The translations under genes were made by a program, and so were the position numbers. Source: Acidobacteriota bacterium (lineage in GTDB: Bacteria > Acidobacteriota > Terriglobia > Terriglobales > Acidobacteriaceae). From it: DNA of 54,081 nt. Shown piece after piece: positions 15,944 to 22,792 of the stretch. Location of the stretch: positions 1-54,081 of the forward strand of contig JAJYVU010000018.1 of NCBI GenBank assembly GCA_021791875.1. The letters are read 5' to 3'. Below the pieces are notes generated by a model. It did no database searches, was not told the origin of the DNA, and saw nothing but the letters and a program-made list of their open reading frames with translations. Numbering within the stretch: position 1 is the first letter of the stretch; each line of letters opens with the position of its first letter.

Positions 15944-16762
15944 TCAGAATTTTTCGAATGCGCGCTGGGCTTTTTCGAGGATGGTTTCGATGGGCTCGTC
16001 GAGGTTGTAGTGAATTTCGAGAATGCCTGCGGGTGTTTGCGGCGCGGCGTGGAGCAGCTGCATGGTGTCGTCCCAGTCGATGGAGCCTTCACCGGGCCAG
16101 AGGTGCTCGTCTTTTTCGCCGTGGTTGTCGTGGATGTGGGCGGTGCGGACGAGGTCCTGCATTTCGGCGAAGGTGGCAGCGACTCCTTCTTCAAGTTGGG
16201 CGTGGCCGGTGTCGAAGCAGAAGCCGATGTCCTTGAAGTGGCCGATGGTGAGGATCTCCTTGAGATGGGCCGGTTGGGTGACTTCGTTCTGGAGATTTTC
16301 GACCAGGAGCTTTACGCCAAGGGGGTTGGCAAAAGCGCGGAGGTGTTCGAGGGCGGTGATGGAGTGCTCGAGAGCGCGGGCGTTCCAAGTTTCGTGCGGG
16401 TCGCCGAGGTGGAGATTGAGGAAGCGGAGCGGAATCTGCTCGGCGGCTTCGAGGGAGCGCTTGATCTCGTCCATGGCGTCGATGCGGCGGGATTTTTCCG
16501 GGTGCAGCAGGTTGACGGAAGGCGCGCCGCCGCGGCCCATGTCGCGATCCGGGAACAGGGGTGCGTGCATGGAAAAGGGCTCGAGGGGATTGGAGCGGAA
16601 CCATACGGCGAGGTCGCGGACTTCCTGGCGGTTGGTGTAGTCAAAGTGCTGGCGGGCGGCAAAGAGTTCGACGCCCTGTGCGCCGGCGCGGGCCAGTTGA
16701 TCGAGCAGGCCGGGATGGAGGCGCTGGCGGAGGAAAACGTGGGTAGAGATGACCTTCAGCAT
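15944..16762 (-). CDS. Sugar phosphate isomerase/epimerase family (AP endonuclease 2-type TIM barrel)
   Basis: A 272-residue TIM-barrel protein starting at the ATG at 16762. Family cues are metal-binding residues spread through barrel strands: FSMHAPLFP, RFLNLHLGDPHETWN, KLLVENLQNE, IGFCFDTGHAQLEEG, TAHIHDNHGEKDEHLWPGEG and ILEIHYNLDEPI. This is the xylose-isomerase-like superfamily, which includes sugar isomerases, epimerases and endonuclease IV; the substrate cannot be assigned. The pattern of His, Glu and Asp matches a divalent-metal site. It is followed by asnS after 15 bases, although the two have no evident functional link. Confidence 0.8.
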   Translation of the reverse strand: MLKVISTHVFLRQRLHPGLLDQLARAGAQGVELFAARQHFDYTNRQEVRDLAVWFRSNPLEPFSMHAPLFPDRDMGRGGAPSVNLLHPEKSRRIDAMDEIKRSLEAAEQIPLRFLNLHLGDPHETWNARALEHSITALEHLRAFANPLGVKLLVENLQNEVTQPAHLKEILTIGHFKDIGFCFDTGHAQLEEGVAATFAEMQDLVRTAHIHDNHGEKDEHLWPGEGSIDWDDTMQLLHAAPQTPAGILEIHYNLDEPIETILEKAQRAFEKF

Positions 16763-16825
16763 GGGCAAGACCCGAGAGAGACTCCTGAGTGTATCTTCTC
16801 ACTGGTGGATGCGCCAGTGCTTGCC

Positions 16826-16864
16826 GGGACTGGCCGTCCAGGCGGACGCGCGTTTTGCGCGCCA
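16826..16864 (+). repeat. 39-bp dispersed repeat, copy 2
   Basis: Partner of 8997-9035, 33 of 39 bases identical. Lies about 65 bases upstream of the TIM-barrel gene start. Confidence 0.65.
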
Positions 16865-16924
16865 ATCCTGTTCTGGCTTGGTGGGGGGAATTGGGGGTTG
16901 TGGCTTCGATTGCGGGCAAAAAGG

Positions 16925-16957
16925 CCCACCCTAGCTTCGCGAGGGTGGGGCATCCGG
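16925..16957 (+). repeat. Palindromic repeat ending GGGGCATCCGG
   Basis: CCCACCCT (16925-16932) pairs with AGGGTGGG (16942-16949) across a 9-base loop and runs into GCATCCGG. It lies just beyond the stop of the frameshifted membrane protein gene and could act as its terminator. Confidence 0.55.
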
Positions 16958-16963
16958 ACAAAT

Positions 16964-17300
16964 TCACATCCTTGCGAGACGTTCTGCAATAATCCCGATG
17001 ATTGGGAGATGAAGATGCCGCGGTTTTTTCGCCCGAAAGAGGCAAGTCAGCCAGCCAAGCAAGCAGACCAGCGAGACGGCGTCAATGATGCGTTGCATCT
17101 CGATTGTGTGGGGGTTGGCGTACAGGCATGGCAGCCAGAAGGAGACATTGCACACTGTGAAACCGTAGAAACGGGTCCTGCCTGGTTCGACGGATGAACA
17201 GGAGATATACCAGAGGGAACAGGATGCCCCACACGTAACAAATCCTGCCGGTCGGGATTTCAGCCAAGGCTAACGCACTATGTTGATGCGTTCCGGTCAT
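16964..17300 (-). pseudogene. Frameshifted DUF4870-like membrane protein
   Basis: Two overlapping frames together make a small membrane protein. The first, from the ATG at 17300, encodes GRICYVWGILFPLVYLLF and DPFLRFHSVQCLLLAA; the second, overlapping before 17155, encodes IIDAVSLVCLLGWLTCLFRA and ends LPIIGIIAERLARM. LRFHSxQ early and LPIIGxxAE at the end are hallmarks of DUF4870-type three-helix proteins. The reading frame must change once, around 17110-17155. This is either a real disabling mutation or a sequencing indel. Flanked by palindromic repeats on both sides. Confidence 0.65.
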
Positions 17301-17343
17301 GATTGGGCATCCTAGCATGATTGCCCATGAGTGCACGACCAGC

Positions 17344-17383
17344 AATGAAGCGCGAACGGCGCGCGCATGAATGGGGCACCCGG
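17344..17383 (+). repeat. Palindromic repeat AATGAAGCGC...ATGAATGGGGCACCCGG
   Basis: Shares both ends with the element inserted at the tsaD stop codon (6714-6767), but its interior is shorter and has a CGCG-rich hairpin instead. It lies upstream of the frameshifted membrane protein gene. Confidence 0.6.
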
Positions 17384-17410
17384 CGTAGCCCGCGAGTGAA
17401 GGGCGGGACC

Positions 17411-17455
17411 GCAGATTTCTCCGCTGCGCGCCTTTGGCGCTGCGGTCGAAATGAC
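17411..17455 (+). repeat. Dispersed palindromic repeat, family A
   Basis: GCAGATTTCTCCGCTGCGCG at the left, GCGGTCGAAATGAC at the right; GCGCC-TTT-GGCGC forms the interior hairpin. Confidence 0.65.
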
Positions 17456-17575
17456 CCAGGTTGAGGTAGGGGAGGTTTTCACCAAAGATTTGCGAGGGGT
17501 TGGCTGCTAAACGGCAAAACACGCAGCGGGCTGCGTGTTTCGCGGGAACTTTGGTGGTGCGGTGGCAGGGCGGGG

Positions 17576-17788
17576 CTAGACGCCGACGCCGAACTCGGTT
17601 TGCATTTCGTCTCCGGCGTGGGAGTAGAAGTCCGAGGGGGTGCGGTGGTTGAACTTGTAGCGCACGCGGAGTTCGCGTCCGATGTAGACGCCGAGGGCCG
17701 CCACGCCGACGGCTACCGAGGTCCAGCCGACGTAACGGAAAACGGGGCAGCCTTTGTCGCAGGTTCTGGTGTTGTCTGAAGCGGTCAC
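17576..17788 (-). CDS. Small single-pass membrane protein
   Basis: A 70-residue protein opening at a GTG (17788). Residues about 8-14 hold CDKGCP, and residues about 19-37 (YVGWTSVAVGVAALGVYIG) form one membrane helix followed by a basic stretch, RELRVRYKFNHR, which would keep the C-terminus in the cytoplasm. The two N-terminal cysteines spaced by three residues would lie outside and might bind metal or form a disulfide. It stands alone, 114 bases upstream of the add stop on the same strand. No family recognised; length and topology are all that can be said. Confidence 0.5.
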   Translation of the reverse strand: MTASDNTRTCDKGCPVFRYVGWTSVAVGVAALGVYIGRELRVRYKFNHRTPSDFYSHAGDEMQTEFGVGV

Positions 17789-17902
17789 GGCGTGTGTCTC
17801 CCGGGGATGATCCCCCTAGGTTTCATGATAACCCACTTATTTTGACGTCTGTCTTCTTGTATCGGCAGTGGAAACCAGAACAGTAATGGGACGGATGAAG
17901 GG

Positions 17903-18949
17903 TTATTCATGGTTTTCGATGCGATGGAGCCAGAGGAGCTTTTGTTCGGGGGGGAGGAAGCTGGCTTCGATGGAGTTGGCGGCGAGCTCGCGGAGGTGGT
18001 CGCGGGTGAAGCCGAAGGATTGCTCGGCGAGGATGTATTCCTCGAGGAGATTGGAGCCGAAGAGGGCGGGGTCGTCGGAGTTGAGGGTGACCATGAGGCC
18101 GGAGTCGAAGTATTCGCGGACGGGGTGGTCTGCTGCGAGGGGGCAGCAGCCGGTGCGGACGTTGGAGGTGACGCAGATTTCGACGGGGATCTGGCGGGTG
18201 CTGAGGATTTCGAGGAGTTCGGGGTCGTGGATGGCGGAGAAGCCATGGCCGATGCGTTCGGAGCCGATGTTGAGGGCGCCCCAGATGCTTTTGGGTCCGG
18301 CGGTTTCCCCGGCGTGGCAGGTGAGGCGGAGGCCGTTGGCGGCGGCTTCGGCGTAGAGCTCGCGAAAGGGCTCGGGGCCGGTGCGGCGCTCGTCGCCGCC
18401 GATGCCGATGCCAATGATGGAGGGGTGGGAGGCGCGGAGCTCGGCGGCCTTGCGGAAGACCTTTGCGGCGGGCTCTGGGCCGAAGTGGCGGACGGCGTCG
18501 AAGATCCAGTAGAGGGTGATGCCGAGTTCGCGTTCGGCGCGGATGCGGGCGCGTTCCATGCCTTCGAAGAGGGGTTCGAATTCGACGCGGCGCCAGTAAT
18601 AGACGACGCCGACGGAGACGTAGACTTCGGCGTGGACGACGCCCTGACGGGCGAGGTCCTGGAGCATGCGCCAGGTGATGAGCTCGTAGTCGTAGGCGGA
18701 CTGGAGCTGCTCAGAGATGGCCTTGAAGGCCATGAGGAAGCCGGTGAAGTCGGTGTAGTTGTAGAGGGCGCGCGCGGCCTCGATGGTGAGAGGGGTGCGG
18801 CCGGGCTGGCGGCTGAGATCGACGAGGGTTTCCGGCGTGACGGTGCCTTCGAGGTGCAGGTGGAGTTCCGCTTTGGGAAGCCGGCGGAGAAAATCGCCGA
18901 GTTCGGAGGTGGAAGTGGATTTCGAGTTGATAAGCGCCTCCCATTCCAT
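17903..18949 (-). CDS. add: Adenosine deaminase
   Basis: A 348-residue metal-dependent deaminase converting adenosine to inosine for purine salvage. The zinc site and catalytic residues are present: KAELHLHLEGT near residues 25-35, LTCHAGETAG with the third His and catalytic Glu, RIGHGFSAIHDPELLE, and VTLNSDDPALFG with the final Asp pair. Length is standard. Within the superfamily, aminofutalosine deaminase or adenine deaminase are possible alternatives, since their signatures differ only slightly. It is divergent from mutY, with about 100 bases between starts. Monocistronic. Confidence 0.87.
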   Translation of the reverse strand: MEWEALINSKSTSTSELGDFLRRLPKAELHLHLEGTVTPETLVDLSRQPGRTPLTIEAARALYNYTDFTGFLMAFKAISEQLQSAYDYELITWRMLQDLARQGVVHAEVYVSVGVVYYWRRVEFEPLFEGMERARIRAERELGITLYWIFDAVRHFGPEPAAKVFRKAAELRASHPSIIGIGIGGDERRTGPEPFRELYAEAAANGLRLTCHAGETAGPKSIWGALNIGSERIGHGFSAIHDPELLEILSTRQIPVEICVTSNVRTGCCPLAADHPVREYFDSGLMVTLNSDDPALFGSNLLEEYILAEQSFGFTRDHLRELAANSIEASFLPPEQKLLWLHRIENHE

Positions 18950-19050
18950 TAGAAACGCAAGTGGACGATTCGGATACAGGAGTATGGGGAGGGGTTGGAA
19001 TCAGCCGTCGAGTGCGCGGGCGGCGGGCCTTTATGCAAACAGACAAGGGA

Positions 19051-20097
19051 ATGAGTGCGGATGTAGTGGAGCTTCGGGCGGCACTGCTGGGCTGGTACGG
19101 CGAAAATGCGCGCGATTTGCCGTGGCGGCGGACGCGGGATGCGTATGTGGTGTGGGTATCAGAGGTGATGCTGCAGCAGACGCGGGTGGCGGCAGTGGTG
19201 GAATATTTCGGGCGGTTTATGCGGGAATTTCCAACACTGGAGGCGCTGGCGGAGGCCGAGGAAGAGCGCGTGCTGGCGCAGTGGAGCGGGCTGGGGTATT
19301 ACCGGCGGGCGCGCATGATGCACAAGGCCGCGCGGATGATTGTGGCCGAGTTCGGCGGGCGCATGCCGGAGACGGCGGCGGAGTTGCGTGCGCTGCCGGG
19401 AGTTGGCGAGTACACGGCGGCGGCGGTGGCGAGCATCAGTCATGGCGAAGCGGTACCGGTGGTGGACGGGAACGTGGAGCGGGTTCTGTTGCGGCTGTGC
19501 GGGCCGCAGCTTGCCGAAGCAGGTGGGAATGGCAAACCGGCAGTGGGAGCACTGCGGACAGCGGCGCAGCGGTTTCTGGATTCGCAGCGGCCGGGCGAGT
19601 TTAACCAGGCAATGATGGAGCTGGGCGCGACGGTGTGCCTGCCGCGAAATCCGCAATGCGGGGAGTGCCCGGTGCGCACGCATTGCAGCACGCAGGGGGA
19701 GCATGAGACGGGTCCCGCGAAGCAGATGCGCAGCCGGCAGGTGGCCTATGTGCTGATGCAGAGGAACTGGGGTCCGAAGACGGAGGTTCTGCTGCGGCGG
19801 CGCGGCGAGGATGAGTCGCAGATGCCGGGCATGTGGGAGCTGCCCGCGGCGCCGGAGGGCGGACTGCCGGATGAATCGGTGGTGCTGACGGTGCGGCACG
19901 CGATCACGAATACGAACTACTACGTGACAATTTACGAGCTTCCGTGGGAAGAAAAGCGAACGCTGAAAGCGCCGCGCGGATCGCTGCAGTGGGTGAAGCT
20001 GCGCGAGCTGGGGGAAGTTCCGCTGACGGGTCTGACGCGAAAGGTGTTGAAGCGGACGAAGATTTTGCCGGGGACGGCGAAAGGCGCGCTCGCCTGA
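19051..20097 (+). CDS. mutY: A/G-specific adenine DNA glycosylase
   Basis: A 348-residue base-excision repair enzyme that removes adenine mispaired with 8-oxoguanine. The HhH-GPD domain opens with WYGENARDLPWRRTRDAYVVWVSEVMLQQTRV, then LGYYRRARMMHKAAR and the helix-hairpin-helix LPGVGEYTAAAVASISHGE followed by the catalytic Asp in VVDGNVERVL. Four cysteines in the pattern C-x6-C-x2-C-x5-C (CLPRNPQCGECPVRTHC) bind the 4Fe-4S cluster. A C-terminal NUDIX-like domain recognising 8-oxoG begins near VAYVLMQRNWG. Starts at 18961 and 19033 are also open in frame; 19051 matches the usual family N-terminus. Confidence 0.92.
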   Translation: MSADVVELRAALLGWYGENARDLPWRRTRDAYVVWVSEVMLQQTRVAAVVEYFGRFMREFPTLEALAEAEEERVLAQWSGLGYYRRARMMHKAARMIVAEFGGRMPETAAELRALPGVGEYTAAAVASISHGEAVPVVDGNVERVLLRLCGPQLAEAGGNGKPAVGALRTAAQRFLDSQRPGEFNQAMMELGATVCLPRNPQCGECPVRTHCSTQGEHETGPAKQMRSRQVAYVLMQRNWGPKTEVLLRRRGEDESQMPGMWELPAAPEGGLPDESVVLTVRHAITNTNYYVTIYELPWEEKRTLKAPRGSLQWVKLRELGEVPLTGLTRKVLKRTKILPGTAKGALA

Positions 20098-20103
20098 GCG
20101 CGG

Positions 20104-20607
20104 TTACTCGAAGAGCAGCGGTGCCTTGGGGCGATTGCGCTCGGTGGTGCGAGGGCGCGCGGGAGCCGGGGTGAGTTCCGGAGACGGTTCCGTGGAGAGC
20201 AGCTTGTGCAGATCTTTGAGTTCGAGGCGGAGGCGCTGGAGGCGGAGTTCGACCTGTGAGGGTTTGGCGCTGGGCTTGCCGCTGCTGATGGGGATGAGCT
20301 CGGGCTGCGCCTTGCGGCGGCCTTCCTTGATTTCCTGAGCGAGCTGCTGGCGCGCGCCGGCGATGGTGTAGCCCTCGCTGTGGACGAGCTGCTTGATGCG
20401 GAGGGCGAGTTCGACATCGCGGCGGCGGTAGAGGCGCTGTCCGGTGCCGCCCTTGGTGGGGCGAAGCTGCGGGAATTCCTTCTCCCAGAAACGCAGGACG
20501 TATGCTTCCACGCCGCAGAGGCGTGCGGCTTCGCCGATGCGGAAGTAGAGCTTGTCCGGAATGATCGGGCTCGCCGGGAGCCGGTGTTGTGACGCCTGTT
20601 TCGCCAT
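20104..20607 (-). CDS. MerR-family transcriptional regulator
   Basis: A 167-residue regulator. Residues about 20-90 form the winged-helix MerR DNA-binding domain: [30 protein letters not shown] and [20 protein letters not shown]. The variant [12 protein letters not shown] is typical of the HTH_17/MerR subgroup near IHF genes and transport operons, not metal sensors; no effector cysteines are present. The rest is charged and probably coiled-coil ([19 protein letters not shown]), ending in a Pro-rich tail. It converges with mutY, with only 6 bases between stops. Its targets are not evident from the neighbourhood. Confidence 0.85.
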   Translation of the reverse strand: MAKQASQHRLPASPIIPDKLYFRIGEAARLCGVEAYVLRFWEKEFPQLRPTKGGTGQRLYRRRDVELALRIKQLVHSEGYTIAGARQQLAQEIKEGRRKAQPELIPISSGKPSAKPSQVELRLQRLRLELKDLHKLLSTEPSPELTPAPARPRTTERNRPKAPLLFE

Positions 20608-20689
20608 GTATCTCCGCGGCGCAGGGCGGAGCGTCCATCCTGCGCCTGCATTAGGGAGAGTATAGGTCAGATACGGTGACGATTGTCAC

Positions 20690-21805
20690 TTATTTCTTCA
20701 ATTCGATTGGCTGTCGCGGCTCGCTGCCGCGGGGCGCAGCGCGCAGATATTGTACGGGCCAGGTGGTGGTCTGGTGGAGTTCCTGTGCGGCGTGCAGCGG
20801 CCAGTAGGGATCGCGGAGAAATTCGCGTGCAAGCAGGACGAGATCGGCCTGGCCGCTGCGGAGGATGTGGTCGGCCTGCGCAGGGCTGGTAATCATGCCG
20901 ACGGCGCCGGTGGCGAGGCCGGATTCGCGGCGGATGCGCTCGGCGAAGGCGGTCTGATAGCCGGGGCCGACGGGAATCTGCGCGGTGGCGACGTTGCCGC
21001 CGCTGGAGACATCGAGGAGATGGACTCCATGTGCTTTGAGCAGGCGTGCGAGATCGACGGACTGGTTGAGATCCCAGCCGCCGGGAGTCCAGTCTGTGGC
21101 GGAGATGCGGACCAGGAGCGGCAGGTGTGCGGGCCAGACGGAGCGGACGGCGTCAACGACTTCGAGGAGGAGGCGGGTGCGGTTTTCGAAGCTGCCGCCG
21201 TACTCATCTGTGCGGTGATTGCTGATGGGCGAGAGGAATTCGTGCAATAAGTAACCGTGAGCGGCGTGAATTTCGACGACGTCGAAGCCGGCGCGGTGGG
21301 CGCGGACGGCGGCGTCGCGAAAGGCGGCTTTGATGCGGGTGATGCCTTCGGGGTCGAGGGCGTGGGGCGTGGCGAAGTCGTCGGCAAAGGGGATGGCAGA
21401 GGGCGCGACGATGTCGGTCCATCCGCCTTCGGCGGGCGGGACGACGCGGTGATGTTCCCAGGGCGGACTCATGCTGGCTTTGCGGCCGGCGTGGGCGAGC
21501 TGAACGCCGGCGCGGGCGCCGTGGGCATGGAGCAAGTCGACGACGCGGGCGAGCGGGGCGATGTGCTCGTCTTTCCAGAGGCCGAGGTCAAGCGGAGAGA
21601 TGCGGCCTTCGGGCGAGATGGCAGTGGCCTCGGTGAGGATGAGTCCGGCGCCGCCGACGGCGCGGCTGCCGAGGTGGACGAGATGCCAGTCGGTGGCGAA
21701 TCCGTCTTCGCAGGAGTACTCGCACATGGGCGAGACGGCGATGCGGTTGGGAAGGGTGATGCCGGCAAGGGTAAGAGGCGAAAAGAGATGCGCGGGAACG
21801 TCCAT
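20690..21805 (-). CDS. NADH:flavin oxidoreductase of the old yellow enzyme (YqjM) class
   Basis: A 371-residue FMN-dependent ene-reductase-type TIM barrel. LFSPLTLAGITLPNRIAVSPMCEYS carries the cysteine typical of YqjM-like members; GGAGLILTEATAISPEGRIS, VQLAHAGRKAS, FDVVEIHAAHGYLLHEFLSP and SNHRTDEYGGSFENRTR follow, with the substrate-binding His pair and Tyr in place. PVGPGYQTAFAERIRRES and VLLAREFLRDPYWPLHAA complete the FMN site. Such enzymes reduce activated alkenes with NAD(P)H; the physiological substrate is unknown. Monocistronic. Its start is separated by a hairpin from the bactofilin gene, which is read in the same direction. Confidence 0.9.
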   Translation of the reverse strand: MDVPAHLFSPLTLAGITLPNRIAVSPMCEYSCEDGFATDWHLVHLGSRAVGGAGLILTEATAISPEGRISPLDLGLWKDEHIAPLARVVDLLHAHGARAGVQLAHAGRKASMSPPWEHHRVVPPAEGGWTDIVAPSAIPFADDFATPHALDPEGITRIKAAFRDAAVRAHRAGFDVVEIHAAHGYLLHEFLSPISNHRTDEYGGSFENRTRLLLEVVDAVRSVWPAHLPLLVRISATDWTPGGWDLNQSVDLARLLKAHGVHLLDVSSGGNVATAQIPVGPGYQTAFAERIRRESGLATGAVGMITSPAQADHILRSGQADLVLLAREFLRDPYWPLHAAQELHQTTTWPVQYLRAAPRGSEPRQPIELKK

Positions 21806-21854
21806 GATGGATTCGATGTGCGTCAGCTTTAAGAAGTCGCAAGGGGAAGATGCG

Positions 21855-21881
21855 AAAGGCTCCGGAGTGCCGGAGCCTTTT
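21855..21881 (-). terminator. Terminator downstream of bactofilin
   Basis: AAAGGCTCCGG (21855-21865) pairs perfectly with CCGGAGCCTTT (21870-21880) over four bases. Read on the minus strand it lies 22 bases past the bactofilin stop; the T-stretch is short on both strands. Confidence 0.75.
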
Positions 21882-21902
21882 GGTAAGAATTACCAGCAAT
21901 AT

Positions 21903-22424
21903 TTACGCAGAAGCGGATGTGGACGTTGAGCTGGATGCAGCGGCTGCGGAGGAATTCGCGGATTTTTCGTTGCCGGACTTGCGGATGTCGATGCCGCCCT
22001 TGAAGTAGGCGCCGTCTTCGATGGAGATGCGCTGGGCGGAGACATCGCCGATGAGGGAGCCTTCGCTGCGAATATCGACGCGGTCGCTTGCGTTGGCATT
22101 GCCGCGGACTTTGCCGAGGACGACGATTTCACGGGCGGTGATGTTGGCCGCGACATTGCCGTTGCGGCCTACGGTGACGCGGTTGCCGGGCAGCGTGATG
22201 GAGCCTTCGACTTTGCCGTCGATGAAGAGGGATTCAGAGCCTGTGACTTCGCCTTTAATGACGAGGCTCTTGCCGATGGTGGCCTGGTCGGCGGAATTCA
22301 TGACCGGCTGGGCAGGCGCCGCGGGACGTGGAGGCTCGTAGGCAGGCGTCGCAGGGGGCGTGGGACGAACGGGCTCATGGGAGGGGTTCTGAGGCTGGTT
22401 GCCGGTCTGATTGGGTTTCCACAT
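21903..22424 (-). CDS. Bactofilin (polymer-forming cytoskeletal protein)
   Basis: A 173-residue bactofilin. A Pro-rich disordered N-terminus of about 45 residues precedes the right-handed beta-helix: TIGKSLVIKGEVTGSESLFI, DGKVEGSITLPGNRVTVGR, NGNVAANITAREIVVLGKV and IRSEGSLIGDVSAQRISIED, repeats with a Gly-x-Val/Ile periodicity. The C-terminal tail is Ala/Ser rich. Bactofilins self-assemble into nucleotide-free filaments at the membrane and organise cell shape, stalks or chromosome partition machinery. No peptidase or ParAB partner is adjacent, so the role here is open. A clear terminator follows. Confidence 0.92.
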   Translation of the reverse strand: MWKPNQTGNQPQNPSHEPVRPTPPATPAYEPPRPAAPAQPVMNSADQATIGKSLVIKGEVTGSESLFIDGKVEGSITLPGNRVTVGRNGNVAANITAREIVVLGKVRGNANASDRVDIRSEGSLIGDVSAQRISIEDGAYFKGGIDIRKSGNEKSANSSAAAASSSTSTSASA

Positions 22425-22792
22425 CGCGTGATGATCCTTTCGTTATCCTAATGACTTTACCGGCACAACAACCGGAGCTTGGGGGAGCAGTTGGCCCATG
22501 ACGGCGGAGAGTGCAAGGAAGCGATGCAAGGGAGCAGGGCTTTGCCGGACCGCCGAGGGCGATTGCGATCGTTGTCTGCATCTTAATAGCCAATTCGAGG
22601 AAGGGCAAAAGTGGAAATCCGCGAAATGCGCGGGGGAATCATCAGGGTCAAAGGTTTTGGTTCTGATGCGGGCAGGCCGATGGAGCGCAGTGCGGCTATT
22701 TCTTGAAGAATCAGCGGTCGTGGCGTGTTCAGGTTGTCAGGGCATGAATGGTTGATGTATTTGGGCGGAATCTGAGTGAGGATCGGAGAAGG
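22425..22792. other. Divergent intergenic region between bactofilin and rnr
   Basis: About 370 bases between the starts of two divergent genes, so it must hold both promoters. Short open frames occur but have no family resemblance or ribosome binding site. No palindromic repeats of the A or GGGGCAYCC type were seen. Confidence 0.5.

Noticed and set aside
14747..17197. An 816-codon plus-strand open frame opposite asnS and the TIM-barrel gene
   Set aside because: Its translation is Gly/Val/Glu/Asp-rich with no family motif, and the minus strand encodes clear conserved proteins. Long antisense frames are expected at this GC content.
22498..22755. Small plus-strand frame with several cysteines before rnr
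   Set aside because: Cysteines are not in a recognisable ligand pattern, there is no ribosome binding site and the region should hold promoters.
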